From the NCBI GenBank assembly GCA_036939755.1, contig JALLAZ010000428.1, positions 1 through 15,681 on the forward strand: DNA of 15,681 bases. The letters run 5' to 3'. Numbering within the stretch: position 1 is the first letter of the stretch; every line of letters begins with the position of its first letter. Below, in pieces: positions 7,226-15,681 of the stretch. The notes below the pieces were generated by a model. That model had not been told where the DNA came from. It ran no database searches and worked only from the letters and a program-made list of their open reading frames with translations. Origin of the DNA: Stephanodiscus triporus. Its lineage: Eukaryota; Bacillariophyta; Thalassiosirophyceae; Thalassiosirales; Thalassiosiraceae. A program made the translations under genes and the position numbers.

Positions 7226-10200
7226 TTAAAGCTTGTCGAGGTATTGAGAGATTTCAGGAATGCCTTCCTTGAGTCCCTTGCGCTTCCTAACGGCAAGAAC
7301 CGTCTCAGCAACCTTACCTCCGCCGTACACGGTTCCGGTCATGGGCTCCCAGTGATCAAACGAGCACTGCGGGAAGGCCTTCCCGCCGGTATTCGAGCGG
7401 AGGTCAGCCGTGAATCCGAACGATTCCATCACGGGGAGGTACGCCAGCAGCGTCATTTGTGGCGTCCCGGGCCTCTGCTCCTCGGAGAAGACGTGTCCGC
7501 GGCGTTGAGTGAGCACGCCGTAAACGTTGCCCATGGCGTCCTGCGGTACCGAGATGTTGCACAGGTAGACCGGCTCAAGGAGGTTGGGCTGGGCGGTCAA
7601 CAACGACGAGAAGCAGACACGACGGGCCGTGGGCATGATCTGTCCCATGCCACGGTGGATGGCATCGGCGTGGAGGACGACATCCATGAGGTTGAATCGG
7701 CATCCACGCATCTGCTCCTCGCAGAGCGGACCATTCTGGGTCGCCCAGGCAAAGCCACCGACAACGGACTCCTTAATCTCGATCAGGTAGTTCACACCCT
7801 TGGTGGTGTCGACGAAGAGGTTGGGCCCGGTGCCCTCGGGTCCGAAGGCCCAGATCTTACGCGCCTCAGTCACGTCCCAGCCGAACTCATCAGCCATCTT
7901 ACGGCCCTGAATCTTGGCCTCTGCGCCAGCATTAATATCACCCTCATCGATCGCAATACAAAGCTCAGGACCGATAGCGTCCGCCTCCACAAAGAGACGA
8001 TTGTGCTTGTTGGCGGACTTGGCAAGACAGGTCTGGTCGGACTTAGTAGTGCAAGTCTCACGGAAAGAAACGACAGGGTCGGAGACCTTGACCTCCGTCC
8101 CCATGAAGTCCTGCTGAAGATCCTGGAGACAGATCTCCAAGTGAAGCTCACCGGAGCAGGCAATGATGTGCTCTCCTGACTCCTCGGTGTAACACAAAAC
8201 CATTGGGTCTGACTTGGCAAGACGCTTCATGCCCTCGACGAGCTTGGGCAAGTCAGCCGAGTTCTTTGGCTCGACCGCGCAACGCACGACTGGAGATACA
8301 GAGAACTTCATTGTCTTGATGGTGTGGGCATCCTCCTCGGTGACGATGGTACCGGACTTGAGGAGGTACTGGTCGACTCCGACCAGGGCGCAGGTGTTCC
8401 CGGCGGGGATGTCAGCGACCTGCTCGGTGTAACGACCCATCATGATGACCGTGCGCTGGATGTTCTTTACCCAGAGGTCCGTCTTTTTTCCGGGGACGTA
8501 GTTGGGACCAAGGATGCGCACCTTCTGACCCGTGGCGATCGTTCCGGAGAAGACGCGACCAAAGCCGTAGAATCTCCCCTTATCGGACGTGGGGACCATC
8601 TTCGAGATGTACATGCAGAGCGGGGCGTTCTCGGAAGTGTCGCAGTTGCGGATGGCAGTTGCCGTGGCGTCGTCGAGCGGTCCGTTATAGAGAGTGTCGA
8701 CACGGTACTTCTGCGCAACTGCCGGGGAGGGGAGGTGGAGCACGATCATCTCCAAAACGGTGTCGCCGGCCGGGAGCCACTTCTGCATGACACGCTTGAG
8801 GAGCTGCTTCCCCACGAGCTCCTTCTCGTCGTTCTTGAGCTCAACTCCAATGGCCTTGAGCATCTTCTTGACCTTTCCGTGCTTCTCGGACATGATGGCC
8901 TCAAAGAGGGTGGTGATGGGTGTGGCGATGAACTGGCAGAAGGCGCGCTCGAGTTTTCCATCCTTGTTCTGGCTCGTCCACACCTTGCGGTCGGGATCGA
9001 AGTACCAGTCTCCCCACAGCTTGGCCATCATCTTCTCCTCAGAGACGTTGAACTTGGCCCCGTACGTCTTGGCAAAGCGCTTCAGCGTGAAGGCCCATTG
9101 GTGGAGACCGGACCCGAAGGCGACGGTGCCTTTCGTGGGGTCGACCTGGACGTCTCCGAGCGCCTCGTCGTTGTACATGGCCACGATGACGTTGACGGAC
9201 TCGATGGAGCGGCAGAAGGCCTGGTAGAGCTCCTCGGCGGGCAGCTGCAGCTCGAGGAGGGCGCGATCGACTTTGTTGACCATGAGTACAGGCCTCACGC
9301 GCTCGGAGATGGCCTGTCGAAGGACCGTCTCAGTCTGGACGCACACCCCGTCGATGGTGTCGACGACGACGAGGGCGCCATCCGTCACGCGGAGGGCGGC
9401 GGTGACCTCCGACGAGAAATCGACGTGACCGGGCGAGTCGATCAGGTTGATCAAGTAGGAATTCTCCGAGATTTTAACGTTTGAGTCCCCCTCCATCGCT
9501 TCCTCCACGGCGGCAGACTGCGCGGCCGCCTCCTCCTCACTCAATCCGGCCACCTCCCCGGCCTTGATGTCATATTCGAAGAACATGGAAATTCCGGTGG
9601 ACTTGATGGTGATACCGCGTTCGGCCTCGTCCTTGCGGGTGTCAGTGTAGCGCATGCCTCCGGCAGCCTTCGAGGAAATGATCCCGGCCTTCTGGACGAG
9701 GGAGTCAGTGAGGGTGGTCTTTCCGTGATCAACGTGCGCGATGACGGACATGGACCTGATGTTGTGTTTCAGGTCCATGATGGCCCGCATTTGATCTACC
9801 GAGAAGTTCACCTATCAAATCATTTGTATTGAGGTTGAGACGCGGGTTGGGAAGGGAAGGCGGGCATCAATGTCAAGACGAGATGGAGAATCAAAACGGC
9901 GGCGGGGGGGGGTGTTGATTGAGAGTTTAAGGTGGAACATAGGTTGGGGATGGAGAGAAAAGGAGATATTAATTAGAGAACACATATCGGGCAATAAAAT
10001 TGTGTAAGTCGATTGAAAAATTTCAGCATAATGCAGCGAGCTGCGACATAATCCAACACGGCGCTGAAGGACCCATTTATGCTACGCTGTGATTGGCACA
10101 GCGATTGGCTAAGTGAAATCCATCAATTGTAGCGTCTCTGCCTTGAGGCCGGGCTGTTTCGACGAACGAGTCATCGTGCGACCAGACGCAAGTCATTAAA

Positions 10201-10271
10201 GTGGACTTCGACTCCCTCATATCCATTGAAGTCGCCAGATAATGACCCCACAGCAGAACGGAACGTACCAT
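7226..10271 (-). CDS. EEF2: translation elongation factor 2 (eEF2), two exons
   Basis: Exon 1 is only the ATG at 10271-10269; exon 2 is 9811-7226. The protein is 862 aa, matching the usual 840-860 aa of eEF2. The body frame begins at GTG (9811), which is not the start: it is Val2 of the near-universal MVNF opening. Motifs in this numbering: P-loop AHVDHGKT (26-33), switch [12 protein letters not shown] (59-69), DSPGHVDF (126-133) and NKVD (180-183). Domain IV carries [12 protein letters not shown] with the diphthamide histidine at 720 (codon 7655-7657). C-terminal blocks such as RRGHVF and RPGTP are intact. eEF2 is the cytosolic GTPase that translocates tRNA and mRNA through the ribosome. The Thr of YTDTRKD corresponds to the animal eEF2-kinase region. 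The residue two after His-Arg-Gly-start of the loop is Met723 (codon 7646-7648), where most eEF2 I recall have Gly. Confidence 0.95.
9812..10268 (-). other. 457-bp intron directly after the EF-2 start codon
   Basis: On the minus strand the donor reads CAAGATG|GTACGTTC and the acceptor GATTTGATAG|GTGAAC. Both have good consensus, and the join gives ATG-GTG-AAC-TTC (MVNF). Other ATG triplets in the interval were inspected; none is followed directly by GT. The intron is AT-rich with a run of G near 9901-9912. It is far longer than the 85-bp intron of the monooxygenase gene. Confidence 0.85.
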
Positions 10272-10967
10272 CTTGACTTCCTTTTATTGATAGCGGAGAC
10301 GGTGTTGGAGCAAAAGGAGGGAGGGTGAATGGTTCGTTTCTTCGTTTTCACTGAAAATCTCAACGAGCGGATTGGAGGGCACGTCGGTCTGCCCGTTGAA
10401 AATCCCGTTTATAAGTCGGGGGCTAAAGTTTGCCCCCAAAATCTTTGTGGGTTCGTGAGGACCATACGCCACGTGTAAAATCTGTGGCTGTCATCGGGCG
10501 TACAACCTGCGTAGCCCTGCGTAGGCACTCCTACTTACATTGTACACCTTACTTGACGTGTCATCTGCTACGGCTGAAAAAATCTGTGTGGCCAGGGACA
10601 ACCGTCTGACCCGCGTACGTAAACACGGGAATCTCGGAATCTCAACCAAACTTTGCCCTTTCTTGCCTCTAACAAAACAAAGCCCCTGCCTCCTCCATGT
10701 TGTTGCACCAGCAGGAGGGTAGTACCGTACCACCAAGCTCCATCAAGGCACACAGAGAAAAAAAAACAGAAATTCTGCACACTTGCCCTTGGCTACTACA
10801 ACCATTATGCTAATTCTGCCAACCTCCTTGAACTTGAATTTGAATCATGGATTGAAACGATCAGCAGCCTGCAAGTGCAAGGAAAGACATGAGGAACTCC
10901 TTTGAAAAGTGTTGGCAAGTATTCCAAATGTGAAGTGGGGACTAGGAGCTAAATTTGCACAAATCTT
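10272..10967. promoter_or_regulatory. EF-2 upstream region, no gene seen
   Basis: This 696-bp stretch lies upstream of the EF-2 start and should contain its leader and promoter. Short open frames exist on both strands, but none has a recognisable domain or consistent composition. A hairpin GTAGG-CACT-CCTAC occurs at about 10521-10534. A stretch at 10499-10525 resembles the end of the neighbouring transposon; see the findings. Confidence 0.5.
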
Positions 10968-10969
10968 TA

Positions 10970-10994
10970 CCGTACAACACGCGGCGTAAGGACC
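10970..10994 (+). repeat. left terminal inverted repeat of the transposon
   Basis: Begins CCGTACAACACG and is preceded by TA (10968-10969). It pairs with 11753-11777 with a single mismatch (C versus T at the sixth base). The 12-mer ACGCGGCGTAAG at 10979-10990 is repeated directly at 10995-11006, a subterminal repeat often used for transposase binding. Confidence 0.85.
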
Positions 10995-11006
10995 ACGCGG
11001 CGTAAG

Positions 11007-11531
11007 AGAATCCAACTTCAAGTAGGACCTACTAGCATCCTCGCAGGCAGCCTCAGGAGGCTTCTGTGAGGTGTGAGTCGCAATCCGATGCACCATGTTG
11101 TTCTGGTGAAGAAAGCGAGAGATGCACATGTAGCTTGCGGGAAGACTGACCTGCCTTCTGGAGGACGACAAAATGACTCACAGGAAGACCCCTGTTGCGC
11201 CACTCAGTGATGAACTTGATGAGTTCCTCCTTGATGTCGTCAAGGAAACCTTCAGGGCCTTTATGATTTTGGGTCTGTCAGCAATATCACTTGAATTGGT
11301 GGACAGATCAGGTAGCTTGGCATTGGCATGCCAGCGGAAGACAGAACTTGCAGGGACACCCAGCTCAGCCGCTGCACGAGCAAAGGAGATTCTTTCTTCC
11401 TTCATCTTCTCATCCACAAGAGATAGGATGAGGGACTTCTCATGACTGGAATATCGGCAACGAGGCACAACATCACCAGAAAGCCTCTGAGCAGCACAAG
11501 CGCGGCTCTTACCTCCTTTGCTGTAAATCAT
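11007..11531 (-). pseudogene. broken CENP-B/pogo-like transposase, DNA-binding part only
   Basis: Three successive minus-strand frames join into one transposase-like trace. Frame 1 (ATG at 11531) gives an HTH: FARAAAELGVPASSVFRWHA, through to DRPKIIK. Near 11258-11268 the sense moves to a second frame, GPEGFLDDIKEELIKFITEW then RNRGLPVSHFVV, which looks like a Tc5/CENP-B second HTH. Around 11120-11165 it moves again to a third frame, SRFLHQNNMVHRIATHTSQK then PPEAACEDASRSYLK, the linker normally found before the DDE domain. It ends at about 11007 against the left repeat. A transposase of this kind is usually 400-600 aa; the catalytic domain is absent. Undetected introns instead of frameshifts are possible but less likely. 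Confidence 0.7.
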
Positions 11532-11752
11532 GGTTGGGGGAGATAGAATGAATTTGTGAGAGAATCCGTGAACTGTGGAAAATGGTCAACACTTCGTACA
11601 ATCCCTACACAGGTTCTAGTACAAAATTAGGCGGGGAAATGGAGGTGTGCCAAAATATTAGACAAAACTAGAGTACACAGGAATAATACAACAAGCAAAA
11701 TCGCACGCCAGCCATCCCTCTAGAGTACCTGCTTTCTGAAAATTGTTTTTTG

Positions 11753-11777
11753 GGTCCTTACGCCGCGTGTTATACGG
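11753..11777 (-). repeat. right terminal inverted repeat of the transposon
   Basis: Read on the minus strand it begins CCGTATAACACG; on the plus strand it is followed by TA at 11778-11779. It has only one copy of the ACGCGGCGTAAG unit, while the left end has two. Confidence 0.85.
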
Positions 11778-11779
11778 TA

Positions 11780-12387
11780 GTGTCAATACCAGCCTCTATG
11801 AAGTAGAAAAACTCTCTTCCCTATTTGTACCTTCTTCTCTATGTTATCACTGTATGTCATTCCGATGTTCCCAGCAGCAGTTTTGGAAGAAAAATAACAA
11901 CACAAAGATACTGGCAGCGACACTTTTCGTGTATGGTATGGTTCATCAAGAGCAAGAGTTTAGAGGATTGAGGGGGCTTGGTTTGAGTCAGATGTTGACA
12001 ATGATGAAGAGGATATTTTCTGCCACACCTGCTTACTGCAACTTTAATAACTTAGAGCAAACTATCACAATGCAGATAATAATAATATTGATAGCACCAT
12101 TGAATTTTGTAATTCCAGCACTTTGAGAGGGGGGTCTGGCATTAAAAATGACAATCTGACATTTTTGAGCAATTTGATCTACTCTACTGGGCAGTATAAG
12201 TATGGACCCTCAAAGTTTTGCAAAATTAAATTGACCAGAACTCACCTGTTGAGCACTGCAAAGTGAAACATCCTTGGGATTCAAGTGGAAATAAGTAACC
12301 ATTCACTTTTTTGTAGGTAACTATCCATGCTTAAAGTTTTGGTTGTATATTAGGTGAAGTTTCCAATCTAAATAGCTATTCTGTCAA
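11780..12387. other. AT-rich spacer downstream of the CWF19-like gene
   Basis: This 608-bp stretch holds the 3' UTR of the CWF19-like gene. A plus-strand open frame (to 12126) starts inside the transposon end and has no recognisable domain. Another plus-strand frame has short sense-like stretches (11982-12044 and 12051-12266) split by tandem TAA codons at 12045-12050. These could be chance or old mobile-element coding. No RNA gene was recognised. Confidence 0.5.
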
Positions 12388-15300
12388 CTAAGGACACAAT
12401 GCATTGAGAGATTTTCGAAACTCAGCCGTGAACTCAGTTTCTTTTTCCTGGCTGACAACACATGCCTTCCATTGGCTGATGTCTGGATTACACATCACCT
12501 CCGCCAATACTTCTCGGCCAAACTGAAGTGGGACAGTTCCCTGCCCCCGATGGCAATTGTCACTATTATTAATGTCATCATTTCCATCTCCAGCACGATA
12601 GATAAAGCGTCGAAACTCATCTCCGCCACCAGGCAAGGGTATCTCTGCATAAAAGTACCCATTGGACCAATCATCCTCCAGAGCATTCAAGCCTAAGTCA
12701 CCAGTGATTTCCTTCAATCGAAATCCGGCCTTACTAGCCATATCTACCATGACCTTCTGAATCGTGGAGCCAGAATCAAGGTCTACGGGTATGCACTGCA
12801 CGTGTGGATGGTATCCACCCTTGGTTTGGATAGAACGTTCAAAGACAAACAGATCTTTCTTCAGAGCAGTTCGGGCATGAAGGCGTAGCTTGGCTTTCAC
12901 TGACTCCATCTCAGGTGCCAGCTTACGATTCACCATCGCTCCATCCCCTCCATGTTCCACTGGTACAATGAGTGTGTGATGTTCGTTCACGCCGCCCTTG
13001 GGCATGGCGACGTACAAATCATCGAATACAGCAACAATCAGGTGCTTCTCGCAAGTAGGCGATGCCAAACAAAACCAGCAGTCTGTCCTTGAATCTGCAG
13101 GAAAATGCTGTTTCTTGAATTTCAATCCATAGCTATTGCCATTGCCGTCGGATGATTTTGATTGCTGACCACCCCTGGCCCAATACAATGTAACCCCTAA
13201 CAAGTGAGAGATATCTTTCTTCATCATGTCATCGCTGATCAAACAACTCACGGCCAACTTCTCTTCACCCACCAGTCCTCCATCCTCGTGTCCCGTCAAT
13301 GCAACCAACGCCGTCAATGCAGCAGCATGAGAGCAAAACTCCAAGAATCCATAATTCATTTCTACATTCGGATGGCGTATTGTCACCCTCAATGCTGGTT
13401 CATCCTTGGCAGTGATACGATCGGGGGAATCAAGTGACACACCCACGTTCAATTCATCTTCCATTGTTCCCTGAGCTAAGAGACGCATTGTTTCCATTTC
13501 ATTAGGATAAGCAGAGGAGTCCAGTGTTGGTGGAAGACGAAGGAACAAAGTGGTGGAATCAGCCGCCTCGGCTTCCGTGAGGCGGTTGCGTCGATTTGAC
13601 GGTGGAGGTGGAGGGATGCCTACGTTGAATGGCCGTGGCTGCTGATGTTGCATCGGACGCTTGTTCGGGCTTGAGCTCCATTTGAGCGTCAGCATGATAT
13701 TGCGCACGACAGCCTCGCCCTTTAGATCCGCCAAACAATGCAAAGCCTCCTCGTGAGTGTTGAAATCCAAGAAGGCAAAGCTCGGCTTGTTTGAGGCGTG
13801 GTCATGGCGCTGCATCTGGTGATTCATCTTCGGTTTGGGAAAACGCACGCCAACGCAGCCAAAGGGTCGAAAGGCATCCATGAGTGCATCGGAGGTCAAT
13901 GTCATGCCCGGATCTCGATGTAGGCCGTGCAAGAAAAGAGAACAATTCTCTGGATTTTCCGCCTCCATTGCTTGCCGCTTCAGTTCTTCGTCGTCGTCAC
14001 CAGGCCCATCATCACCGTCCCTGGGACGCTTTCTCGTCGGGCGTTGTTGCCATCGATAGGCACCCCCGCCACCGAGTGCGGATGCTGCATCTTCTTGCGC
14101 CAAACGTCGTGCACGAGCCTCGGACAATCCACCTGGGGCGACAATACCAGAGTTAATATAGTTCATCCCCATGGATTCGTTCCTATTGTCCGTAGAGTAT
14201 GATGCGTCAGTATACGGACAGTCCACAACAAGATTCAACTCCCTCGCTGACTCTCGATCGCTGGCATCCATGTACGACAATGGTACAATACCAACGGCAT
14301 GGATGAATTTGAATGCCTTTCCCAAAGCCTTTGCCTCCGATGATGACACGACGGAACCCATGGCGAGGAATCGTCCTGCGTGACCTCCCTCTCCGGACGT
14401 CGAAGAAGTGGCGGGGTACCGGTATGGCAGGCTGGCAACGAATCGATGTCGTAACCTGGCAGCCTCGCCTACTTGAACTGGGATAATTGGTCCCGGAGCC
14501 ACGTGGTATCGCGGTCGACTCGCGGCCACGAGTTCTGCCACGTCGTAGGATCCCATCATTTCCAAAGTCCTCTCTCCGGCAGCAGCCTCGATCCCGGGGG
14601 GAGCCATGATGGCACTGCGATCCTCGGCAGTCAAGGCTCCGCACTTCGAAGAGGACATTCCCTGTCCCCATTCCCCCGATAGCAACACATCGCATCCGAG
14701 GAAAGAGGTGTGTTTCGATTTTTCCTCGAAGGATTTGCACGGTAAACGGATTTTGGAACCAAGGAATCCGATCGTGAGGCTTGTTGGGTGGCGATCGGCA
14801 CTGTTAGCTTTTGACTGCGGATCGACAAGGGGCAGGGGAACGCTAACTATATCAGCGACGCCATCAAGGATATGACTTTGACGTCGCGCATCATCCCCAA
14901 CTAATTGGTAGAGATTGCAGGCAACACGAAACAGTCCCTTCGGCGACGACTTGGTAGCCTTCATACTTCCGTCTTCATCTTTCCGCTTGTCATTCTCGGC
15001 ACCATCCTCCTCGTCGGTGACGTCATCATCGAGATCGATCTCATCCCCGTCTTTCTTCAAAGCATTCAGAGCCGTTGAAAGTTTGTCCTTCATCGCTTCT
15101 GGCATTCCATCACCGACGTCAACAAATAATACCGGGACATCAAACTCCAACAATCCATTGGCCAAGTCTTTGCCGTCCCTTGTCGCCTCTTCATTCAGCT
15201 CGTCAAGTTCCTTCTGTTGGGTATCCGCATCGGTTGATGGTGCTGCCACCGTCGTTCGATGAAAGAATGGACCGGAGCACAAGCATATGTCGAAGGGCCC

Positions 15301-15393
15301 CGCCTTACTTCTTTGAAGCGTGCGTAACTTCTCGGAGAGGAGGCGTAGGCGGCCGTTGACTGGTCCTACCAATAGGACCTTGGCCCTTGACAT
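12388..15393 (-). CDS. CWF19L1: CWF19-like (CWF19L1/Drn1-type) protein with two RRM domains
   Basis: The protein is 1001 aa. The open frame extends 94 codons further to a GTG at 15675, but the first ATG is 15393 and MSRAKVLLVGPVNGRLRLLS matches the family's start. Domains: an N-terminal metallophosphatase-like region (about 1-370), with FDICLCSGPFF, CDVLLSGEWGQGM and ASRPRYHVAPG; RRM1 (about 484-573; RNP2 LFLHGL, RNP1-like SFAFLDF); RRM2 (about 614-736; LFLRLP and NYGFLEF); CwfJ C-1, HIT-like (about 761-871), with CWFCL and HPHVQCIPV; CwfJ C-2 (about 906-1001), with VPLQFGREVLAE. Yeast Drn1 and human CWF19L1 (538 aa) associate with late spliceosomes and lariat debranching. This protein is nearly twice the human length because of the RRMs and the acidic or basic linkers. 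A nuclear role in splicing or lariat turnover is likely by homology. No intron is needed in the 3-kb frame. Confidence 0.9.
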   Translation of the reverse strand: MSRAKVLLVGPVNGRLRLLSEKLRTLQRSKAGPFDICLCSGPFFHRTTVAAPSTDADTQQKELDELNEEATRDGKDLANGLLEFDVPVLFVDVGDGMPEAMKDKLSTALNALKKDGDEIDLDDDVTDEEDGAENDKRKDEDGSMKATKSSPKGLFRVACNLYQLVGDDARRQSHILDGVADIVSVPLPLVDPQSKANSADRHPTSLTIGFLGSKIRLPCKSFEEKSKHTSFLGCDVLLSGEWGQGMSSSKCGALTAEDRSAIMAPPGIEAAAGERTLEMMGSYDVAELVAASRPRYHVAPGPIIPVQVGEAARLRHRFVASLPYRYPATSSTSGEGGHAGRFLAMGSVVSSSEAKALGKAFKFIHAVGIVPLSYMDASDRESARELNLVVDCPYTDASYSTDNRNESMGMNYINSGIVAPGGLSEARARRLAQEDAASALGGGGAYRWQQRPTRKRPRDGDDGPGDDDEELKRQAMEAENPENCSLFLHGLHRDPGMTLTSDALMDAFRPFGCVGVRFPKPKMNHQMQRHDHASNKPSFAFLDFNTHEEALHCLADLKGEAVVRNIMLTLKWSSSPNKRPMQHQQPRPFNVGIPPPPPSNRRNRLTEAEAADSTTLFLRLPPTLDSSAYPNEMETMRLLAQGTMEDELNVGVSLDSPDRITAKDEPALRVTIRHPNVEMNYGFLEFCSHAAALTALVALTGHEDGGLVGEEKLAVSCLISDDMMKKDISHLLGVTLYWARGGQQSKSSDGNGNSYGLKFKKQHFPADSRTDCWFCLASPTCEKHLIVAVFDDLYVAMPKGGVNEHHTLIVPVEHGGDGAMVNRKLAPEMESVKAKLRLHARTALKKDLFVFERSIQTKGGYHPHVQCIPVDLDSGSTIQKVMVDMASKAGFRLKEITGDLGLNALEDDWSNGYFYAEIPLPGGGDEFRRFIYRAGDGNDDINNSDNCHRGQGTVPLQFGREVLAEVMCNPDISQWKACVVSQEKETEFTAEFRKSLNALCP

Positions 15394-15681
15394 GTTGCGC
15401 GACGAGAGAGGACGTGGACGTCGGCGACGAAGACGGTCGTAGGAGCCGTGCTGGTTGGTTCGTGGGCGTCGGCCGCTGTCGATGGATGGTGCGACCTCTC
15501 CCTTGGCGGTTAAAAGTAACGAAGGTCCGCGTTTTTGTGTGGAGAGGAGGAGGAGGAGAAATATGGCGGGCTGTGCCGGGGTGACCGCGCTGGCTGCTAA
15601 AACAGGAAGACACTGGATTGGGCGCCAAAAGGGGGGAATATAGGGCGCCCCCGCTTTTTTGGCGCGACCACTCACTTTCTT
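15394..15681 (-). promoter_or_regulatory. upstream region of the CWF19-like gene with two E2F-like sites
   Basis: The minus-strand frame stays open through here but contains no ATG, so it is read as leader and promoter. TTTTGGCGCC lies on the minus strand at 15630-15621 and TTTTGGCGCG on the plus strand at 15657-15666. Both match the E2F/DP consensus TTTSSCGC in opposite orientation, about 230-270 bp upstream of the ATG. A TATA-like CTATATTC lies between them near 15637-15644. Confidence 0.4.

Larger units (their letters stand above)
10970..11777 (-). mobile_element. internally deleted DNA transposon with 25-bp TIRs and TA target duplication (pogo/Tc1-mariner-like)
   Basis: The ends are inverted repeats matching at 24 of 25 positions (10970-10994 and 11753-11777, outermost bases CCGTA). 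Each is flanked by TA, as expected for the TA target duplication of Tc1/mariner/pogo elements. The interior carries a minus-strand, frameshifted HTH plus CENP-B-like transposase N-terminus. The coding trace stops where the left subterminal repeat begins, leaving no room for a DDE catalytic domain. The element is therefore a non-autonomous, decayed copy. It lies in the spacer between the CWF19-like and EF-2 genes. The superfamily call rests on the TA duplication and the HTH sequences; the exact family is inferred. Confidence 0.75.

Noticed and set aside
8324..9484. A 386-codon plus-strand open frame inside EF-2, with others at 7148-8179 and 8694-9227
   Set aside because: They are antisense to intact, strongly conserved EF-2 and have no recognisable domain; long antisense frames are expected from the codon bias.
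15394..15675. A 94-codon N-terminal extension of the CWF19-like protein
   Set aside because: It begins at GTG, contains no ATG, and lies over E2F-like and TATA-like sequence; family homology starts at the ATG at 15393.

Overview
The window is nuclear DNA from a eukaryotic alga. The best fit is a stramenopile, probably a diatom, but the species cannot be named from the sequence. The evidence is: spliceosomal GT-AG introns, eukaryotic EF-2, a CWF19-like splicing protein and an Sm-like protein; few introns in closely packed genes; Ser-, Asp- and Arg-rich low-complexity stretches built from TCG/GAC-type triplets; and a cyanobacterial-type MoeB/rhodanese protein behind a signal-peptide-like presequence, as expected for a plastid-bearing cell.

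Layout, left to right. (1) 296-1744 (+): tocopherol cyclase-like protein. (2) 2039-4070 (-): FAD-dependent monooxygenase in two exons, with an N-terminal DnaJ-type CxxCxGxG zinc-knuckle pair; it converges on gene 1. (3) 4199-4672 (-): small LSm/Sm protein of the LSM10/SmD1 kind, whose stop lies 128 bp upstream of gene 2's start; a run of 26 C sits in that gap. (4) 4673-5031: divergent promoter region. (5) 5032-6612 (+): MoeB/ThiF-type E1-like enzyme fused to rhodanese, probably plastid-targeted. (6) 6613-7225: convergent 3' region that may hide a small two-exon gene on the minus strand. (7) 7226-10271 (-): elongation factor 2, with its start ATG separated from the body by a 457-bp intron. (8) 10272-12387: a 2.1-kb spacer holding an 808-bp DNA transposon relic at 10970-11777, with 25-bp terminal inverted repeats, a TA target duplication and a frameshifted HTH/CENP-B-like transposase that has lost its catalytic domain. 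(9) 12388-15393 (-): CWF19-like spliceosome-associated protein with two inserted RRM domains. (10) 15394-15681: its upstream region, with two E2F-like sites.

The genes are mostly unrelated housekeeping functions: translation elongation, mRNA splicing or lariat metabolism, sulfur-carrier activation and redox or lipid chemistry. Nothing suggests a co-regulated pathway cluster. Several ORFs appear longer than the likely protein because the open frame begins at GTG or TTG; starts here were moved to ATG codons or to an exon junction. I see no tRNA, rRNA, CRISPR or viral gene. The most interesting items are the transposon relic, the zinc-knuckle/monooxygenase fusion, the zinc-less plastid-type MoeB, the RRM-bearing CWF19 protein and the possible hidden small gene.
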